A stretch of 64,000 bases of DNA. It comes from an uncultured Opitutaceae bacterium. Its GTDB lineage: Bacteria; Verrucomicrobiota; Verrucomicrobiia; Opitutales; Opitutaceae. Position numbers and translations under genes: made by a program. Positions 43,848 to 53,503 of the stretch are shown one piece after another. The notes beneath the pieces are model-generated. The model searched no databases. It saw only the letters and a list, made by a program, of their open reading frames with translations, and had not been told where the DNA came from. Location of the stretch: assembly GCA_951813085.1 (NCBI GenBank), contig OX638348.1:3915627-3979626 (forward strand). Direction: 5' to 3'. How positions within the stretch are numbered: the first letter of the stretch is position 1; each line of letters starts with the position of its first letter.

Positions 43848-46178
43848 CTATTGAATTATTATGGTCTTTGGGAAGCCAGGATGCTGATCTGGATTTTCCA
43901 TGGACTTGAGATCGCCGTAAACGGGCCAGCTTTCGAAGGTAACGGCGCTATTTGCAGGATCGAAACGTACAATGCCGTACCCGAGACCTCCTTCTCGCAA
44001 ATAGTCCAGAGTGGCGCAGCCTTCGCCTTCATAGTCGTCTTCGATGAGAAAGCTGAATGGATTGGACGCTGCCCATACGGTAATCTTGTTTCCCCAGCCA
44101 TCCAAAAACCGCCCTGTGTAGTCGGGCATCCCATCGATATGGTTTTCTGGTTCTGTATCAGGTTTCCAAGCGCGATGAGTAGCGGTGGAAACCGCAGGGA
44201 GCGTAAAGGTCCATCCAGCGTCATCCCAATCGTCGATGCCTTGTTGAACGAGAGTCGAGAAATGCAGATCGCCGTGAATCATGACAGCATTTGCTTCACG
44301 AATCGTTTCCAAGGCGCGCTTACGTCCGGACTGCGGCCAACCATTTGAATCGAAATCGGCTACCATCAGATGATGGGGCTGGCAATAGGGTGATTGCGAA
44401 AGGACGGCCCGAAGCTTTTTAGGTTCCTGGCCCCACTCTTCGATAAAGTTCAACTGACGAGATCCGAGCAAACTCAGGTTTTCTCGATCGAGGGTTGTTG
44501 TATCGAAGTCACGCTCATTGATCGTATCCATTTGAGGATAGTTACGCTCTCCACGAATCTCGAAAAGCGGTGTCATGGCGTCCAGTATTTCGCCGGGAGC
44601 AGACTTGAATTTTCGATCATTGATCAAGGCGAAGCTGACGCCTCCAAGGTCAAGGCTCGTGTGTCGGGCCTGGATGCCGCGTTGGACTGGGGTCGCGTCG
44701 AACGGATCGGGATGGTGACCCATTTGGGTATGCTCGACCATGTTGACCCAATCGGGGTGCATCCGGTAGCCCCCGAAGCAACGCATCGTATTCGCTTCCG
44801 GATCTCCTGGCATTGCGGCGCCGTTTCTTCCCCAGAGATCGTTCGAGTAGACGTCGTGGTCATCGGGTATCATCACCGCGGGTCGATCTCGCAGCAGTTC
44901 TCGAAAACTCAGCCCTAAGTACCAGAATTTCCCAAGATAATTGAGAGCGGAACGCGGAAGATCCGCTTCAGTCTTAGCGAAAGCGATTCCGTAGCCTCCA
45001 TTGGTCTCGTAGATTTGATCGCCTGCGAAAAAGACGAGGTCTGGATCTTGCGCGAGGAGATTGGCTTCCAGGAATTGATTGGGGAAAAGCTCCGAGTTCG
45101 AGCAGGAAAGGCCGGCTAGGGAAATGTCGGCATCAGGTGAAGGGTCCTTTCGCACGAGCCCTTCCCAAGTGGCGCGTTCTTCTCCAGCGCCGGAGTTCCA
45201 TGAGTAGACCACTCTGTACTCCGCATCCTGGCTGCTGTCCCAATCTTCGACTCGGAAAAGCGCTGTGCGTGACAAGGGGTCGATCTCGCTTTCCGCAACG
45301 TTGGCCCAATCGGATTCCATCGGAACCAGGAATGCCAATAGCTTCAGGGTGTTGTCTTGGACAGTATACTGAGTCCACAGAATGGGTCCATAGGTTTGAT
45401 CTGGATTTGCTGATACTTTGCTTCCAGTAGCGGACCAATCTGAAAACCAGAAGGTTTCGTGATCGATATCCGTATCGTCGTGCCGGCTCCGCTTTGGAGT
45501 CTCAAGCGGGTGACAAGCCAGGGCGAGGTTCCCCATGAGGGAGTCGCGGTCCAAATTGGCTTCGAGTGTTTCGGTAGCTCCGTTTGTTGCTGCCACTTGG
45601 AGGCTCGCCTGAACGCCAAGCTCCGTATCAGTAACTAGGACTTTGAGCTGAAGGTCTTCGAGTTGGAGCGGGCTTAGAAGGCGTTCGGACTGAGCGTTGC
45701 CTACTATCAGTCGCCCGTCGTTGGTCACTCCTGCGAGAAAAGGGCGCTCGCGCTGGAGCGCGCCTGCAAAACCATCGGCGATATCGTGAAGAATATTCGA
45801 GCGATAGTCATTTCGGTGACCGAGCGCTGCAATCTTGAATCCGGCGAATGCCGGCGCATCGAAATCCGCATGCTCGCGCTGCAAGGACCCGAGCCGAACG
45901 GTCACTTGCAGATCTCCTTTTTTCGCGTCAAGTTGATGCGTTAAAGAATGGAGCTCATTGCCCCAGCCGCCATGGATGCATTCTAGCTTTCCATCGGACA
46001 ATTGCCAATTCATGAGTGGATTGGTCCAGTATTCGGGGCCAATCCATGCACGAGTAATCCCTTCTTGAATACGTGGAAAGTCGGTCTTACTCGGGCTCGA
46101 ACAGGAGGCGCTGAACAATGCGCAGAAGAATAGAATGCTAGGGTAAAGAAAGAGCTTTAGCTTTGTGGTCGAGGTCAT
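43848..46178 (-). CDS. PhoD-type phosphatase/phosphodiesterase lipoprotein
   Basis: The ATG at 46178 yields a lipoprotein leader with lipobox FSASC near residue 28; the open frame extends upstream to 46286 without a leader. A roughly 300-residue N-terminal region of beta type precedes the PhoD metallophosphatase core. That core has PDLVFFAGDQIYETNGGYG, VMIPDDHDVYSNDLWGRNG, AVLSQSPYCQPHHL and VMIHGDLHFSTLV. PhoD enzymes release phosphate from diesters and use Ca/Fe. At 776 residues it is longer than Bacillus PhoD because of the N-terminal extension. Confidence 0.9.
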   Translation of the reverse strand: MTSTTKLKLFLYPSILFFCALFSASCSSPSKTDFPRIQEGITRAWIGPEYWTNPLMNWQLSDGKLECIHGGWGNELHSLTHQLDAKKGDLQVTVRLGSLQREHADFDAPAFAGFKIAALGHRNDYRSNILHDIADGFAGALQRERPFLAGVTNDGRLIVGNAQSERLLSPLQLEDLQLKVLVTDTELGVQASLQVAATNGATETLEANLDRDSLMGNLALACHPLETPKRSRHDDTDIDHETFWFSDWSATGSKVSANPDQTYGPILWTQYTVQDNTLKLLAFLVPMESDWANVAESEIDPLSRTALFRVEDWDSSQDAEYRVVYSWNSGAGEERATWEGLVRKDPSPDADISLAGLSCSNSELFPNQFLEANLLAQDPDLVFFAGDQIYETNGGYGIAFAKTEADLPRSALNYLGKFWYLGLSFRELLRDRPAVMIPDDHDVYSNDLWGRNGAAMPGDPEANTMRCFGGYRMHPDWVNMVEHTQMGHHPDPFDATPVQRGIQARHTSLDLGGVSFALINDRKFKSAPGEILDAMTPLFEIRGERNYPQMDTINERDFDTTTLDRENLSLLGSRQLNFIEEWGQEPKKLRAVLSQSPYCQPHHLMVADFDSNGWPQSGRKRALETIREANAVMIHGDLHFSTLVQQGIDDWDDAGWTFTLPAVSTATHRAWKPDTEPENHIDGMPDYTGRFLDGWGNKITVWAASNPFSFLIEDDYEGEGCATLDYLREGGLGYGIVRFDPANSAVTFESWPVYGDLKSMENPDQHPGFPKTIIIQ

Positions 46179-46268
46179 TGATAGGGGAGGGTTGACAACC
46201 CAGCTTCGGCGAGAATCACCAATATCAATCCTATGAAACGAAGCGGATTCAAATCGATACCTAGCCCA

Positions 46269-46291
46269 CAAAAAAACCGGACGCAAGTCCG
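46269..46291 (-). terminator. Rho-independent terminator, second of two
   Basis: CGGAC (46278-46282) pairs with GTCCG (46287-46291) around GCAA. A run of A at 46269-46276 gives T residues on the minus strand. It reads leftward from the psp operon. Confidence 0.7.
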
Positions 46292-46301
46292 ATAGTAGAA
46301 A

Positions 46302-46330
46302 AAGAAGGGGGGCGCCGCAAGCGACGCCCC
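46302..46330 (-). terminator. Rho-independent terminator, first after pspC
   Basis: GGGGCG (46309-46314) pairs with CGCCCC (46325-46330), with an inner CG/GC extension. On the minus strand the stem is followed by a T-rich tract. It lies 31 bases past the pspC stop, and with the neighbouring hairpin it forms a tandem terminator. Confidence 0.7.
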
Positions 46331-46361
46331 TAGGATACAGATTACAGATAAAAGAGCGCAG

Positions 46362-46730
46362 CTAATCCGTATTGAGCCGCTTGTCCCAATCATAGGCCTT
46401 ATCCGTTACATGGCTCTCCATGCGGCGAATGCGATCTTCGAGAGAGTCGAATTTCGCTTTGAGTTGCCTAGGCCCGATCTTTCGCGGACTGTCCTCAACG
46501 CCGTCAAAAATTACGTCTCTGGGTCGGTTCAGATTGGATTCGATCGGCTCCAGCTTCAGCAGTAGGGCGAGTATGATATAGATGAGTCCCGTTGGGAAGA
46601 AAAGCGTGATTGCGAATGCTACGATAAATCCGACCCGTATCCAGAATACGGATAAATCAAAAGTCTCGCCGATTCCGCGGCACACTCCGAAAATTATGCC
46701 GTTTCGTGATCGATATAGTTTATTGGTCAT
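46362..46730 (-). CDS. pspC: Phage-shock protein C (PspC-domain membrane protein)
   Basis: The PspC domain is complete: KLYRSRNGIIFGVCRGIGET, then LSVFWIRVGFIVAFAITLFF and TGLIYIILALLLKLEP. A hydrophilic C-terminal part with a short coiled coil (KFDSLEDRIRRMESHV) follows. In enteric bacteria PspC helps sense inner-membrane stress and frees PspF from PspA. It is the last gene of the pspA-B-C operon. Confidence 0.92.
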   Translation of the reverse strand: MTNKLYRSRNGIIFGVCRGIGETFDLSVFWIRVGFIVAFAITLFFPTGLIYIILALLLKLEPIESNLNRPRDVIFDGVEDSPRKIGPRQLKAKFDSLEDRIRRMESHVTDKAYDWDKRLNTD

Positions 46731-46747
46731 TAATTGAAAATTTGTGG

Positions 46748-46981
46748 TTATCGACGTTTCTCCATCAAGATCGTTTCCAGCGCTTGAATTCGCTTGTCCA
46801 TGCGCTCGAGCCCTTTGTGCAACTCGTTAAGCATTTCCGTTTCCTCTTTGTCTAAATCCTTCCCTCTGGCATCACGAAATTGATTTTGCTGCTTGTGGTA
46901 AGATAGTATAGAACCGCAGATCACGGGAAGCCCGACGACGAGGAAGATTATACCGAGTACAAAGACAAATTCTGATTCCAT
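46748..46981 (-). CDS. pspB: PspB-like small membrane protein
   Basis: The 77-residue protein has one N-terminal membrane helix (FVFVLGIIFLVVGLPVI). A cytoplasmic coiled coil ends RMDKRIQALETILMEKRR, very close to the PspB pattern (RIQALESIL). Its place between pspA and pspC fits. The middle section is less similar, so the call rests on pattern and context. Confidence 0.8.
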   Translation of the reverse strand: MESEFVFVLGIIFLVVGLPVICGSILSYHKQQNQFRDARGKDLDKEETEMLNELHKGLERMDKRIQALETILMEKRR

Positions 46982-47019
46982 GAGAGGACGTATTTGAATG
47001 GTTCAAGCAAAGGCGATTC

Positions 47020-47697
47020 TTAGCTAGCCGCTTCTTCTTTATCCTCCAATGACTTTTTAAGCGCTGCAAGCTCTTCTTCCAGTTCGTCGTCCGCGTTGAG
47101 ATTGGCGATTTCGTCTTCCAGGTTTTGCTTGGGCTTCACGTTGACGAGATCCGCTTCCGCTTCCATGCGATCGATGCGGCCTTCGAGCGCTTCGAAACGG
47201 GCAAATGCATCAGTGCTCGCAACTTTTCGGATGGTGGTCTGGGCCTGATGGCGCTTCTGCGCTTGAGCGTGGCGGTGTATAAGCGCCTTGTGCTTGTCGC
47301 GGGCCACCTCGAGTTTGCTCTCCAGTTCCTGCATGTCCTTCTTGTACTGGGCGACGACCTCGTCGAGCTGGTCGTTTTCGCTGGTCAGGCGTTCTGCTTC
47401 TCCCAGGAAGCGGCGCTTTTCGGAGAGGGCCTCCCGAGCAAGATCATCGCGTCCCTTGTTCACAGCCAAGGTCGCCCGAGCTTCCCACGCTTCGGCATGA
47501 TCGTTTGCCCGGGCCAAAGCGCGTCCCACACTCGCTTTGTTGGCCATTACTCCGGCGCATGACGCCTTTATCTCCACAAGTGTGTCTTCCATTTCCTGGA
47601 TCATCTGCTTGATCAGCTTCTCCGGATTTTCCGCCTTGTCCAACATGGCATTGATGTTGGAGCTCACTATGTCTTTGAATCGTGTAAATATTCCCAT
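47020..47697 (-). CDS. pspA: Phage-shock protein A (PspA/IM30, ESCRT-III-like)
   Basis: The 225-residue coiled-coil protein starts MGIFTRFKDIVSSNINAML with the amphipathic helix of the family. KLIKQMIQEMEDTLVEIKAS follows. It binds stressed inner membranes and restrains PspF. GAGGAAAG lies before the ATG. A sigma54-type promoter is centred about 60 bases upstream, as expected. Confidence 0.95.
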   Translation of the reverse strand: MGIFTRFKDIVSSNINAMLDKAENPEKLIKQMIQEMEDTLVEIKASCAGVMANKASVGRALARANDHAEAWEARATLAVNKGRDDLAREALSEKRRFLGEAERLTSENDQLDEVVAQYKKDMQELESKLEVARDKHKALIHRHAQAQKRHQAQTTIRKVASTDAFARFEALEGRIDRMEAEADLVNVKPKQNLEDEIANLNADDELEEELAALKKSLEDKEEAAS

Positions 47698-47749
47698 GTT
47701 TTCTTTCCTCAGTTTATTTCAGAGTTGCTCCTCTTATATCATGATGCGT

Positions 47750-47764
47750 GCCAAGTTTTTGCCA
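47750..47764 (-). promoter_or_regulatory. Sigma54-type (-24/-12) promoter of pspABC
   Basis: On the minus strand TGGCAAAAACTTGGC keeps the invariant GG and GC at the right spacing (consensus TGGCAC-N5-TTGC). It would start transcription about 40 bases before pspA. The overlapping TTGGCACGCATCATGA has a better -24 box but lacks the -12 C. The PspF-type activator encoded divergently next door supports the call. Confidence 0.65.
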
Positions 47765-47850
47765 AAGTTGTAAGATGTTGAATATCAAAAAATAATTTGT
47801 ACGATTTGATCAAAAATTGAATTGCCGAAATAGGCTATATAGACCAATAA

Positions 47851-48879
47851 ATGGTTTTAAAAACCGTGATATATAGCCAAGAAAGTGAAGAATTTCAGCC
47901 TCGGAACCTACCAGATACGATCGGGGTATCGGAAGCCTTCTTGGAGTTTCAGGAGGATTTGTCACGGGTTGCGAAAGTCGATCGTCCGGTATTGATCATT
48001 GGAGAGCGGGGAACGGGCAAGGAGCTGGCGGCGAGTCGGCTTCACTTCCTGTCGCCAAGGTGGGAAGGTCCTTTGGTGGCGTTGAATTGCGCAGCCTTGT
48101 CGGAATCCGTGTTGGAGTCGGAGCTGTTTGGACACGAGAAGGGAGCGTTTACGGGAGCGTCGGAGCGTCGACTGGGACGTTTCGAGCTAGCGGAGCAGGG
48201 GACGCTATTCTTGGACGAGATTGGGCTGATATCGATCCCCATACAGGAGAAGATCCTCAGGGCGGTGGAATATCGCTCATTCGAACGGCTGGGAAGTTCA
48301 GACTCGATTCAGGTGGATGCTCGTATTGTTGGGGCCACCAATGCGGATCTGCCCGCGATGGTCAAGAAGGGGGCGTTCAAGGACGATTTGCTGGACCGAC
48401 TATCGTTCGAAGTGCTCTATTTGCCTCCCTTGAGAGCCCGTCGGGAGGACATCCTTTATCTAGTCCGTCACTTTGCCGCTCAGATGGCCCATGAGCTTGG
48501 ACGCGATGAACCTCCTTCCTTTTCGTCCAGCGCGGAGCGAAAGATCGAGCGCTATTCCTGGCCCGGCAACATTCGAGAGCTTAAGAATGTGGTTGAGCGC
48601 TCCGTGTACCGAAGCGGAGAGGGGATTATTCACGATATCGAATTCAACCCCTTCACCAATCCGTATGGACCCGACGAAACACCGGATAGCAATGCGGTTG
48701 AGCGATCCGAGGCGCAGAAGCCGCAATCCTTGTCAGAGGAAATACGAGCGCTAGAGGTTGAGCGTTTGCGCGAGGCGCTAGCCGCGACGGGAAATAGACA
48801 GGCCGCTGCGGCCGATCGATTGGGCCTCACGTATCATCAGTTTCGTTCCCTCTATCGGAAGTACAAGGATGCGCTTTGA
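47851..48879 (+). CDS. pspF: PspF-type sigma54-dependent transcription activator
   Basis: The 342-residue protein has no receiver domain and starts almost directly with the AAA+ module. Walker A is [11 protein letters not shown]. The sigma54-contact loop is [11 protein letters not shown], Walker B is GTLFLDEI, and [16 protein letters not shown] follows. A Fis-type helix-turn-helix ([17 protein letters not shown]) ends it. Position and design match PspF, which is held inactive by PspA. Target: the promoter at 47750-47764. Confidence 0.93.
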   Translation: MVLKTVIYSQESEEFQPRNLPDTIGVSEAFLEFQEDLSRVAKVDRPVLIIGERGTGKELAASRLHFLSPRWEGPLVALNCAALSESVLESELFGHEKGAFTGASERRLGRFELAEQGTLFLDEIGLISIPIQEKILRAVEYRSFERLGSSDSIQVDARIVGATNADLPAMVKKGAFKDDLLDRLSFEVLYLPPLRARREDILYLVRHFAAQMAHELGRDEPPSFSSSAERKIERYSWPGNIRELKNVVERSVYRSGEGIIHDIEFNPFTNPYGPDETPDSNAVERSEAQKPQSLSEEIRALEVERLREALAATGNRQAAAADRLGLTYHQFRSLYRKYKDAL

Positions 48880-49264
48880 CGTAGAAAAGCCTGCCGAAGC
48901 TGGGTTGCAGCGATGACAGGCTCGATTGCGACGGGATTCCGAGATCGATCAGTGCACGATCTCGCTTTTGATCTCGTCGATGAATCGATTCGAGAATCTT
49001 CTCAAATCGATTCATCTGTATGCAGATGGAGCGGTGCACGAGTGATTCGTAGCCGCCTTTACGTTCGATCACTCCGATTTCTAAAGGGCCGCGTTTCTTT
49101 GGCCCCTCCTCCTGCGGTTTCGTCTTCAGCGACAGTTGCCGACGACGGGTTGCCTTGCCTAACGCGGGATTGCCCCATTCGTCAGATGGCTTTGGCGGAG
49201 GCGGCGGGGAGAGATCCCTCTCCCTTTGCTGCTCTATCGACTTAAGTTTTTGGTGTAGATTCAT
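48827..49264 (-). CDS. Hypothetical basic protein
   Basis: A good ribosome site (TAGGAGA, six bases before ATG at 49264) supports this 145-residue frame. The N-terminal half is proline- and lysine-rich ([20 protein letters not shown]); the middle has an amphipathic helix ([20 protein letters not shown]). The last 17 codons overlap the end of pspF, so the true end may be earlier if a frameshift is present. I recognise no family. Confidence 0.5.
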   Translation of the reverse strand: MNLHQKLKSIEQQRERDLSPPPPPKPSDEWGNPALGKATRRRQLSLKTKPQEEGPKKRGPLEIGVIERKGGYESLVHRSICIQMNRFEKILESIHRRDQKRDRALIDLGIPSQSSLSSLQPSFGRLFYVKAHPCTSDRGNETDDT

Positions 49265-49483
49265 ATTTCTCCTAACACCAAAGAATGTACGCTATCAGGC
49301 TTTGAGTTAAAAGTCCTAATCGTATCAGGATGCGATGAACAATCTCTCGGATACCGTATTAGGTAGTAGAGCTCAATTCATTGTAAGTTACTCATGCATA
49401 ATAAGATAGTATAGACGTTCAGTTCAAGGGCAGAACATAGCTCAATGGCTCCGAGCTCGCGGAACGGGGGGGTCGGGGTAGAC

Positions 49484-52039
49484 CTAGCCGAAAAGGCTGA
49501 GTTGATCGTCGTTTTGCTCCACGCGGATTTTCTTGCGCGGCTTGGCGTTGGGGGCGGGAGAGCTGACGACTACGGTGGCGTCGTCCGATTCGAGGCGCTG
49601 CAAGATCTCTTTCGCCCGAGCGATAACGGGCTGCGGCAGACCGGCGAGACGGGCCACTTGAATTCCGTAGCTCCGGTCGGCGGCGCCTTTGACTACTTGA
49701 CGAACGAACACGATGTCATCATTCCATTCTTTGACCGCGACGGAGTAGTTTTCCATGCGGCCTAGGTGGGTCTCAAGTTGCGTGAGTTCCTGATAGTGAG
49801 TAGCAAATAGCGTTTTTGGACCCATTTCCGGATCGCGGTGAAGGTGCTCGACAACGGACCAAGCAATGCTGAGGCCGTCGTAGGTGCTCGTTCCTCGTCC
49901 AATCTCGTCGAGTATGATGAGGCTTTGCGGGGTGGCGTTATTCAGGATGTTGGCCGTTTCGTTCATCTCCACCATGAAGGTCGAGTTTCCACGGGCGAGA
50001 TCGTCGCTGGCACCAACGCGCGAGAAGATCCGGTCGACAAGGCCGATTCGAGCAGATTTGGCAGGGACGAAGCAGCCCACCTGAGCTAGCAGGGCAATCA
50101 ACGCTACTTGTCGAATGAAAGTGCTCTTGCCGGCCATATTGGGCCCTGTAATGAGATGGATTTGGCTCTGCCCTGCGCTGAGTCTTGAATCGTTGGGAAC
50201 GAAGGCTTGGCTTTGTGCCAGTCCGACGGATTCCTGCTTCAGCATTTGCTCGACCACAGGATGGCGTCCTTGATTGATTTCGATCGCGTCCGAATGGTCC
50301 AGGGTAGGCTTGCAGTAATTCCAAAGTCGGGCGATTTCTGCCCAACCACAGAAGACATCGAGCTCTGAAAGCGCGGCCGCGGTTTCGCTCAAGGCGCGCG
50401 ATTCCTCCAGCACGGCGGCAACGAGACCGGTGAATAGCTCTTCTTCGCGCCGCTTGCTATTCTCTTCCGCATGAAAAATCTCTTTCTCCTTTTGCTTGAG
50501 GCTTTCCGTGACGAAGCGTTCACCATTGACCATGGTTTGCTTGCGAATGTAGTCATCAGGAACGAGGCTCAAGTTCGACTTCGAGATTTCAATGAAGTAA
50601 CCGAACGCGTTGTTGAACTTGATTTTGAGGTTCTTGATCCCGGTTCGTTCTCGTTCCGCGGCCTCGAGGTTAGAAAGCCAAAGCTTGTTGTCGGTCGTCA
50701 GGGCGAGCATTCCGTCGAGCTGCTCATCGTAGCCTTTCGCGATATAGCCGCCATCGGCTAGATTGTTAGGAAGCGATTCCTTGAGCCCTCGGTTGAGCAA
50801 TTCTGCAAGATGCGGAAGCGTATCCAGCCGTTCCGATATCGCATCGAGGGCCGTTCCCGAAAATGCGGAAAGCGTATCTAGAATTCCAGGAAGTTGGTTC
50901 AGTGTATCGCGGATGCCTCCAAGCTCTCTCGGATTGCGTAGCCGGTTTTGCAGACGTCCGAGAATGCGCTTGGTATCTCGCACCGACTTAAGCAGATCTT
51001 GAATTTCGCTTACGGCGAGGGGTGACGATACTAGCGTTTCGACGCTATCTTGTCTCCGCTGTAATTCTTCCAACGTTCGTTCTGGAGCGATTAGCCACTG
51101 CTCGAGCTGACGCGCCCCTGAAGCGGTGGTGGTCTTATTGATGGCCTGAAGCAAGCTGCCGTCGCGCGTGCCCCGCGTGGACTTGAAGATTTCCAAGTTC
51201 CGTAGCGTTGCGGGATCGAGCAGCAGGGAGCGCTCGCTGCTGTATTCGCGGATCGATGACAGGTTCTCTGGCTTGAAACGCAGATTCTCAGCGACGTAGT
51301 GGAGCAAGGCGCCTGCGCATCCGAGGGCGGAGTGGCTCGATTCCAAGCCGAAACCCTCTAGGTTGATCACCCCGAGAGTATCCATAACGGACTGGGCGCC
51401 TGCATCGATGTCGAAATGAAAGCCGGGAAGCTCCGTGACGGCCCTCGTCGCAAGAAAGTGAATCAGCTCATCGTGGATCGAACCATCGTGAGCCTTGGCC
51501 CGCCAACGATTTTCCTCTCCTTCGATTACCAGCATTTCCGCGGGATCGATAGAGGTGAGAACCGGCATTAGATCGTCGACGGTTTCGCCTTTGGCGATCT
51601 GGAATTCGCCGGTCGAAAGATCGAGCCAGGCGAGCGAGGCGGACTTCTCCTCGAGCTCGAAGGCGGCTAGGTAGTGGTTGCGGCTCGATTCGATCTGGTT
51701 GTCTTCAATCGTCGTACCCGGTGTGAGAATTCGAGTGAGTGAGCGTTTTACGAGCTTACCGGGCTGAGGCGTTTCGACCTGGTCACAGATGGCGACCTTC
51801 TTTCCGGCCTGGAGCGCCTTGCCGATGTATTGTTCGGCGGCGTGATAGGGAATGCCCGCCATGAAGTAATCGCTCCGCTTGGTGAGCGTGATCCCGAGCA
51901 GCTGGGAGCCAATCTCAGCATCCTCATGAAACATTTCGTAGAAGTCGCCCAATCGAAAAAGAAGAAGCGTATTGGAGGGAAGGTTTCGCTTCACCTCGAA
52001 GTACTGCTGCATCATGGGAGTTATCTTCTTTTTCGGCAT
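49484..52039 (-). CDS. mutS: DNA mismatch repair protein MutS
   Basis: The mismatch-binding motif is LLLFRLGDFYEMFHEDAEIG near residue 25. The ATPase has Walker A LITGPNMAGKSTFIRQ, LARGNSTFMVEMNE, SLIILDEIGRGTSTYDGLSI and LFATHYQELTQLE. With the ATG at 52039 the protein is 851 residues, as usual; an upstream ATG at 52072 adds 11 residues. It is intact, so the many frameshifts around are not explained by loss of MutS. The gap 49265-49483 holds no gene. Confidence 0.97.
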   Translation of the reverse strand: MPKKKITPMMQQYFEVKRNLPSNTLLLFRLGDFYEMFHEDAEIGSQLLGITLTKRSDYFMAGIPYHAAEQYIGKALQAGKKVAICDQVETPQPGKLVKRSLTRILTPGTTIEDNQIESSRNHYLAAFELEEKSASLAWLDLSTGEFQIAKGETVDDLMPVLTSIDPAEMLVIEGEENRWRAKAHDGSIHDELIHFLATRAVTELPGFHFDIDAGAQSVMDTLGVINLEGFGLESSHSALGCAGALLHYVAENLRFKPENLSSIREYSSERSLLLDPATLRNLEIFKSTRGTRDGSLLQAINKTTTASGARQLEQWLIAPERTLEELQRRQDSVETLVSSPLAVSEIQDLLKSVRDTKRILGRLQNRLRNPRELGGIRDTLNQLPGILDTLSAFSGTALDAISERLDTLPHLAELLNRGLKESLPNNLADGGYIAKGYDEQLDGMLALTTDNKLWLSNLEAAERERTGIKNLKIKFNNAFGYFIEISKSNLSLVPDDYIRKQTMVNGERFVTESLKQKEKEIFHAEENSKRREEELFTGLVAAVLEESRALSETAAALSELDVFCGWAEIARLWNYCKPTLDHSDAIEINQGRHPVVEQMLKQESVGLAQSQAFVPNDSRLSAGQSQIHLITGPNMAGKSTFIRQVALIALLAQVGCFVPAKSARIGLVDRIFSRVGASDDLARGNSTFMVEMNETANILNNATPQSLIILDEIGRGTSTYDGLSIAWSVVEHLHRDPEMGPKTLFATHYQELTQLETHLGRMENYSVAVKEWNDDIVFVRQVVKGAADRSYGIQVARLAGLPQPVIARAKEILQRLESDDATVVVSSPAPNAKPRKKIRVEQNDDQLSLFG

Positions 52040-52172
52040 GGTGGATGGTTTGCGCGGGAACGTTGTAAGCAATCTTTCGCTCAGTGGAGCCGCAAGAAAA
52101 AAGGCGACGAGAAATTAGTGTGCAGTCTTCTTGACTCGCTTCGCAGGCTAGGAGTGACTTGGGCCCTGAACG

Positions 52173-52964
52173 ATGGACTTGAGCTTTCGCGAATTCGGCG
52201 TCTCGGATGCGCCTCCCTTGGTCGTATTGCACGGCTTGCTCGGATCTTCACGGAACTGGCAGATGGCGGGTAGCGACCTTGGGGAGCGATTCCATGTCTT
52301 CTGCCTCGACTTGCGAAACCATGGACAGTCTCCGCACGCGGTTCCTCATTCGTATGATGCGATGAAGGTGGACGTTCTTGAGTGGATGGATTGCCGAGGA
52401 ATCGATTCCTGTCCACTGATGGGGCACTCCATGGGTGGGAAGCTAGCGATGAAAATTGCTTGCGATTCGCCGGATCGCGTCCAGCGCTTGATCGTGGTAG
52501 ATATAGCGCCAAAATCGTATCCAAACTCACATGACTCGGAATACGAGGCGATGAAAGCGCTCGATTTGGAGACGCTATCTTCCCGGCGCGATGCGGATCG
52601 TCAGCTAGAGCTTAGCGTGCCAGATTGGGGGAAGCGTCAATTCCTGCTAACGAATCTTGCCCGTTCCGAATCAGGCAATGGTTTTCGTTGGGCCGCGAAC
52701 ATTGATGCCTTGGAAGAGAACCAAAGGGAGATAGAGGCGTCCCCTGTGCGAAGCGGAGATCGCTACGAGGGTGAGACTCTTTTTCTCTTGGGCGAGTGAT
52801 CTCGCTACGTTGTCGAGGAAAACGTTCCATTGATTCGGGAAATGTTCCCTCGGGCAATTGTCGATACGATTCCGGAAAGCGGTCACAATCCCCACTTCGA
52901 AAGCAAGAGCGCCTTCGTTTCTCGGGTTGCCAATTTTCTTCAATCCTCTCACAAACCCGAGTGA
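52173..52964 (+). pseudogene. Alpha/beta hydrolase interrupted by an in-frame TGA
   Basis: The first part has LVVLHGLLGSSRNWQMAG and the nucleophile elbow MGHSMGGKLAMKIA. It stops at TGA 52797-52799 after LFLLGE. The same frame then continues with SRYVVEENVPLIREMFPRA and ESGHNPHFESKSAFVSRVAN up to 52964, where the catalytic histidine lies (GHNPH). A single base change would restore a full YbfF-like esterase of 263 residues. As written, the enzyme lacks its histidine. The final stop overlaps the next ATG (TGATG). Confidence 0.82.
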
Positions 52965-53467
52965 TGGACTTTGCCATTTTGAAAGCTCTCGTGTTTGTGG
53001 CCTCATTATTGGACGGCATTTACCTTGGAGTGATCGCTCATGAGCTGGGACATGCTCTCGTAGCGCTGACGCTAACCAGCCAAAATGTGCGAATTAAAGT
53101 TGGGACAAGCGCAGCGTTGCTGAATTTTAATATAAACCGCTTATCTATTTCGCTCGGACTAGCAGGCTTTCGATATGGAGCGACCTCTTATGATCGAAGC
53201 CAAGAGCCAATTGCGACTCAACGATACGTGATATTAGGAGGACCGATTGCATCCCTGGTGTTGACGATCGCCTTTGGAGCTAGCCTGTGGCAATTCGAGC
53301 CATGGAGTTGGCTGTGGGTAATTCTATTTGGATTCTTTGTCGCCAATTTCAGGATACTGATCGTTTCAATTTGGCCAATGCAGTACAAGGCTCCCGACGG
53401 TTCCGGCGATGTATGGCTGAGCGATAGCCTCGACTTTTGGAGAATGGGGAAGCGCATGCCGAAGTGA
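52964..53467 (+). CDS. Membrane metalloprotease-like protein, M50-type
   Basis: The ATG at 52964 overlaps the hydrolase stop and starts a 167-residue membrane protein. VIAHELGHALVALTLT is an HExxH zinc motif inside or at the edge of a membrane segment. Two more helices are LGGPIASLVLTIAFGASLW and WLWVILFGFFVANFRILIVS, the latter with an N-x-R reminiscent of the N-x-P/D site of M50 site-2 proteases. I infer a small M50-like peptidase; the substrate is unknown. Confidence 0.65.
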   Translation: MDFAILKALVFVASLLDGIYLGVIAHELGHALVALTLTSQNVRIKVGTSAALLNFNINRLSISLGLAGFRYGATSYDRSQEPIATQRYVILGGPIASLVLTIAFGASLWQFEPWSWLWVILFGFFVANFRILIVSIWPMQYKAPDGSGDVWLSDSLDFWRMGKRMPK

Positions 53468-53503
53468 GGCTTTACGCGCTTCAACGGGAATGCCGATTCT
53501 CAG

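Noticed and set aside
52797-52799. Selenocysteine or other TGA recoding in the hydrolase
   Set aside because: No cysteine/selenocysteine position is expected there and no SECIS-like hairpin is evident; a nonsense change is simpler.
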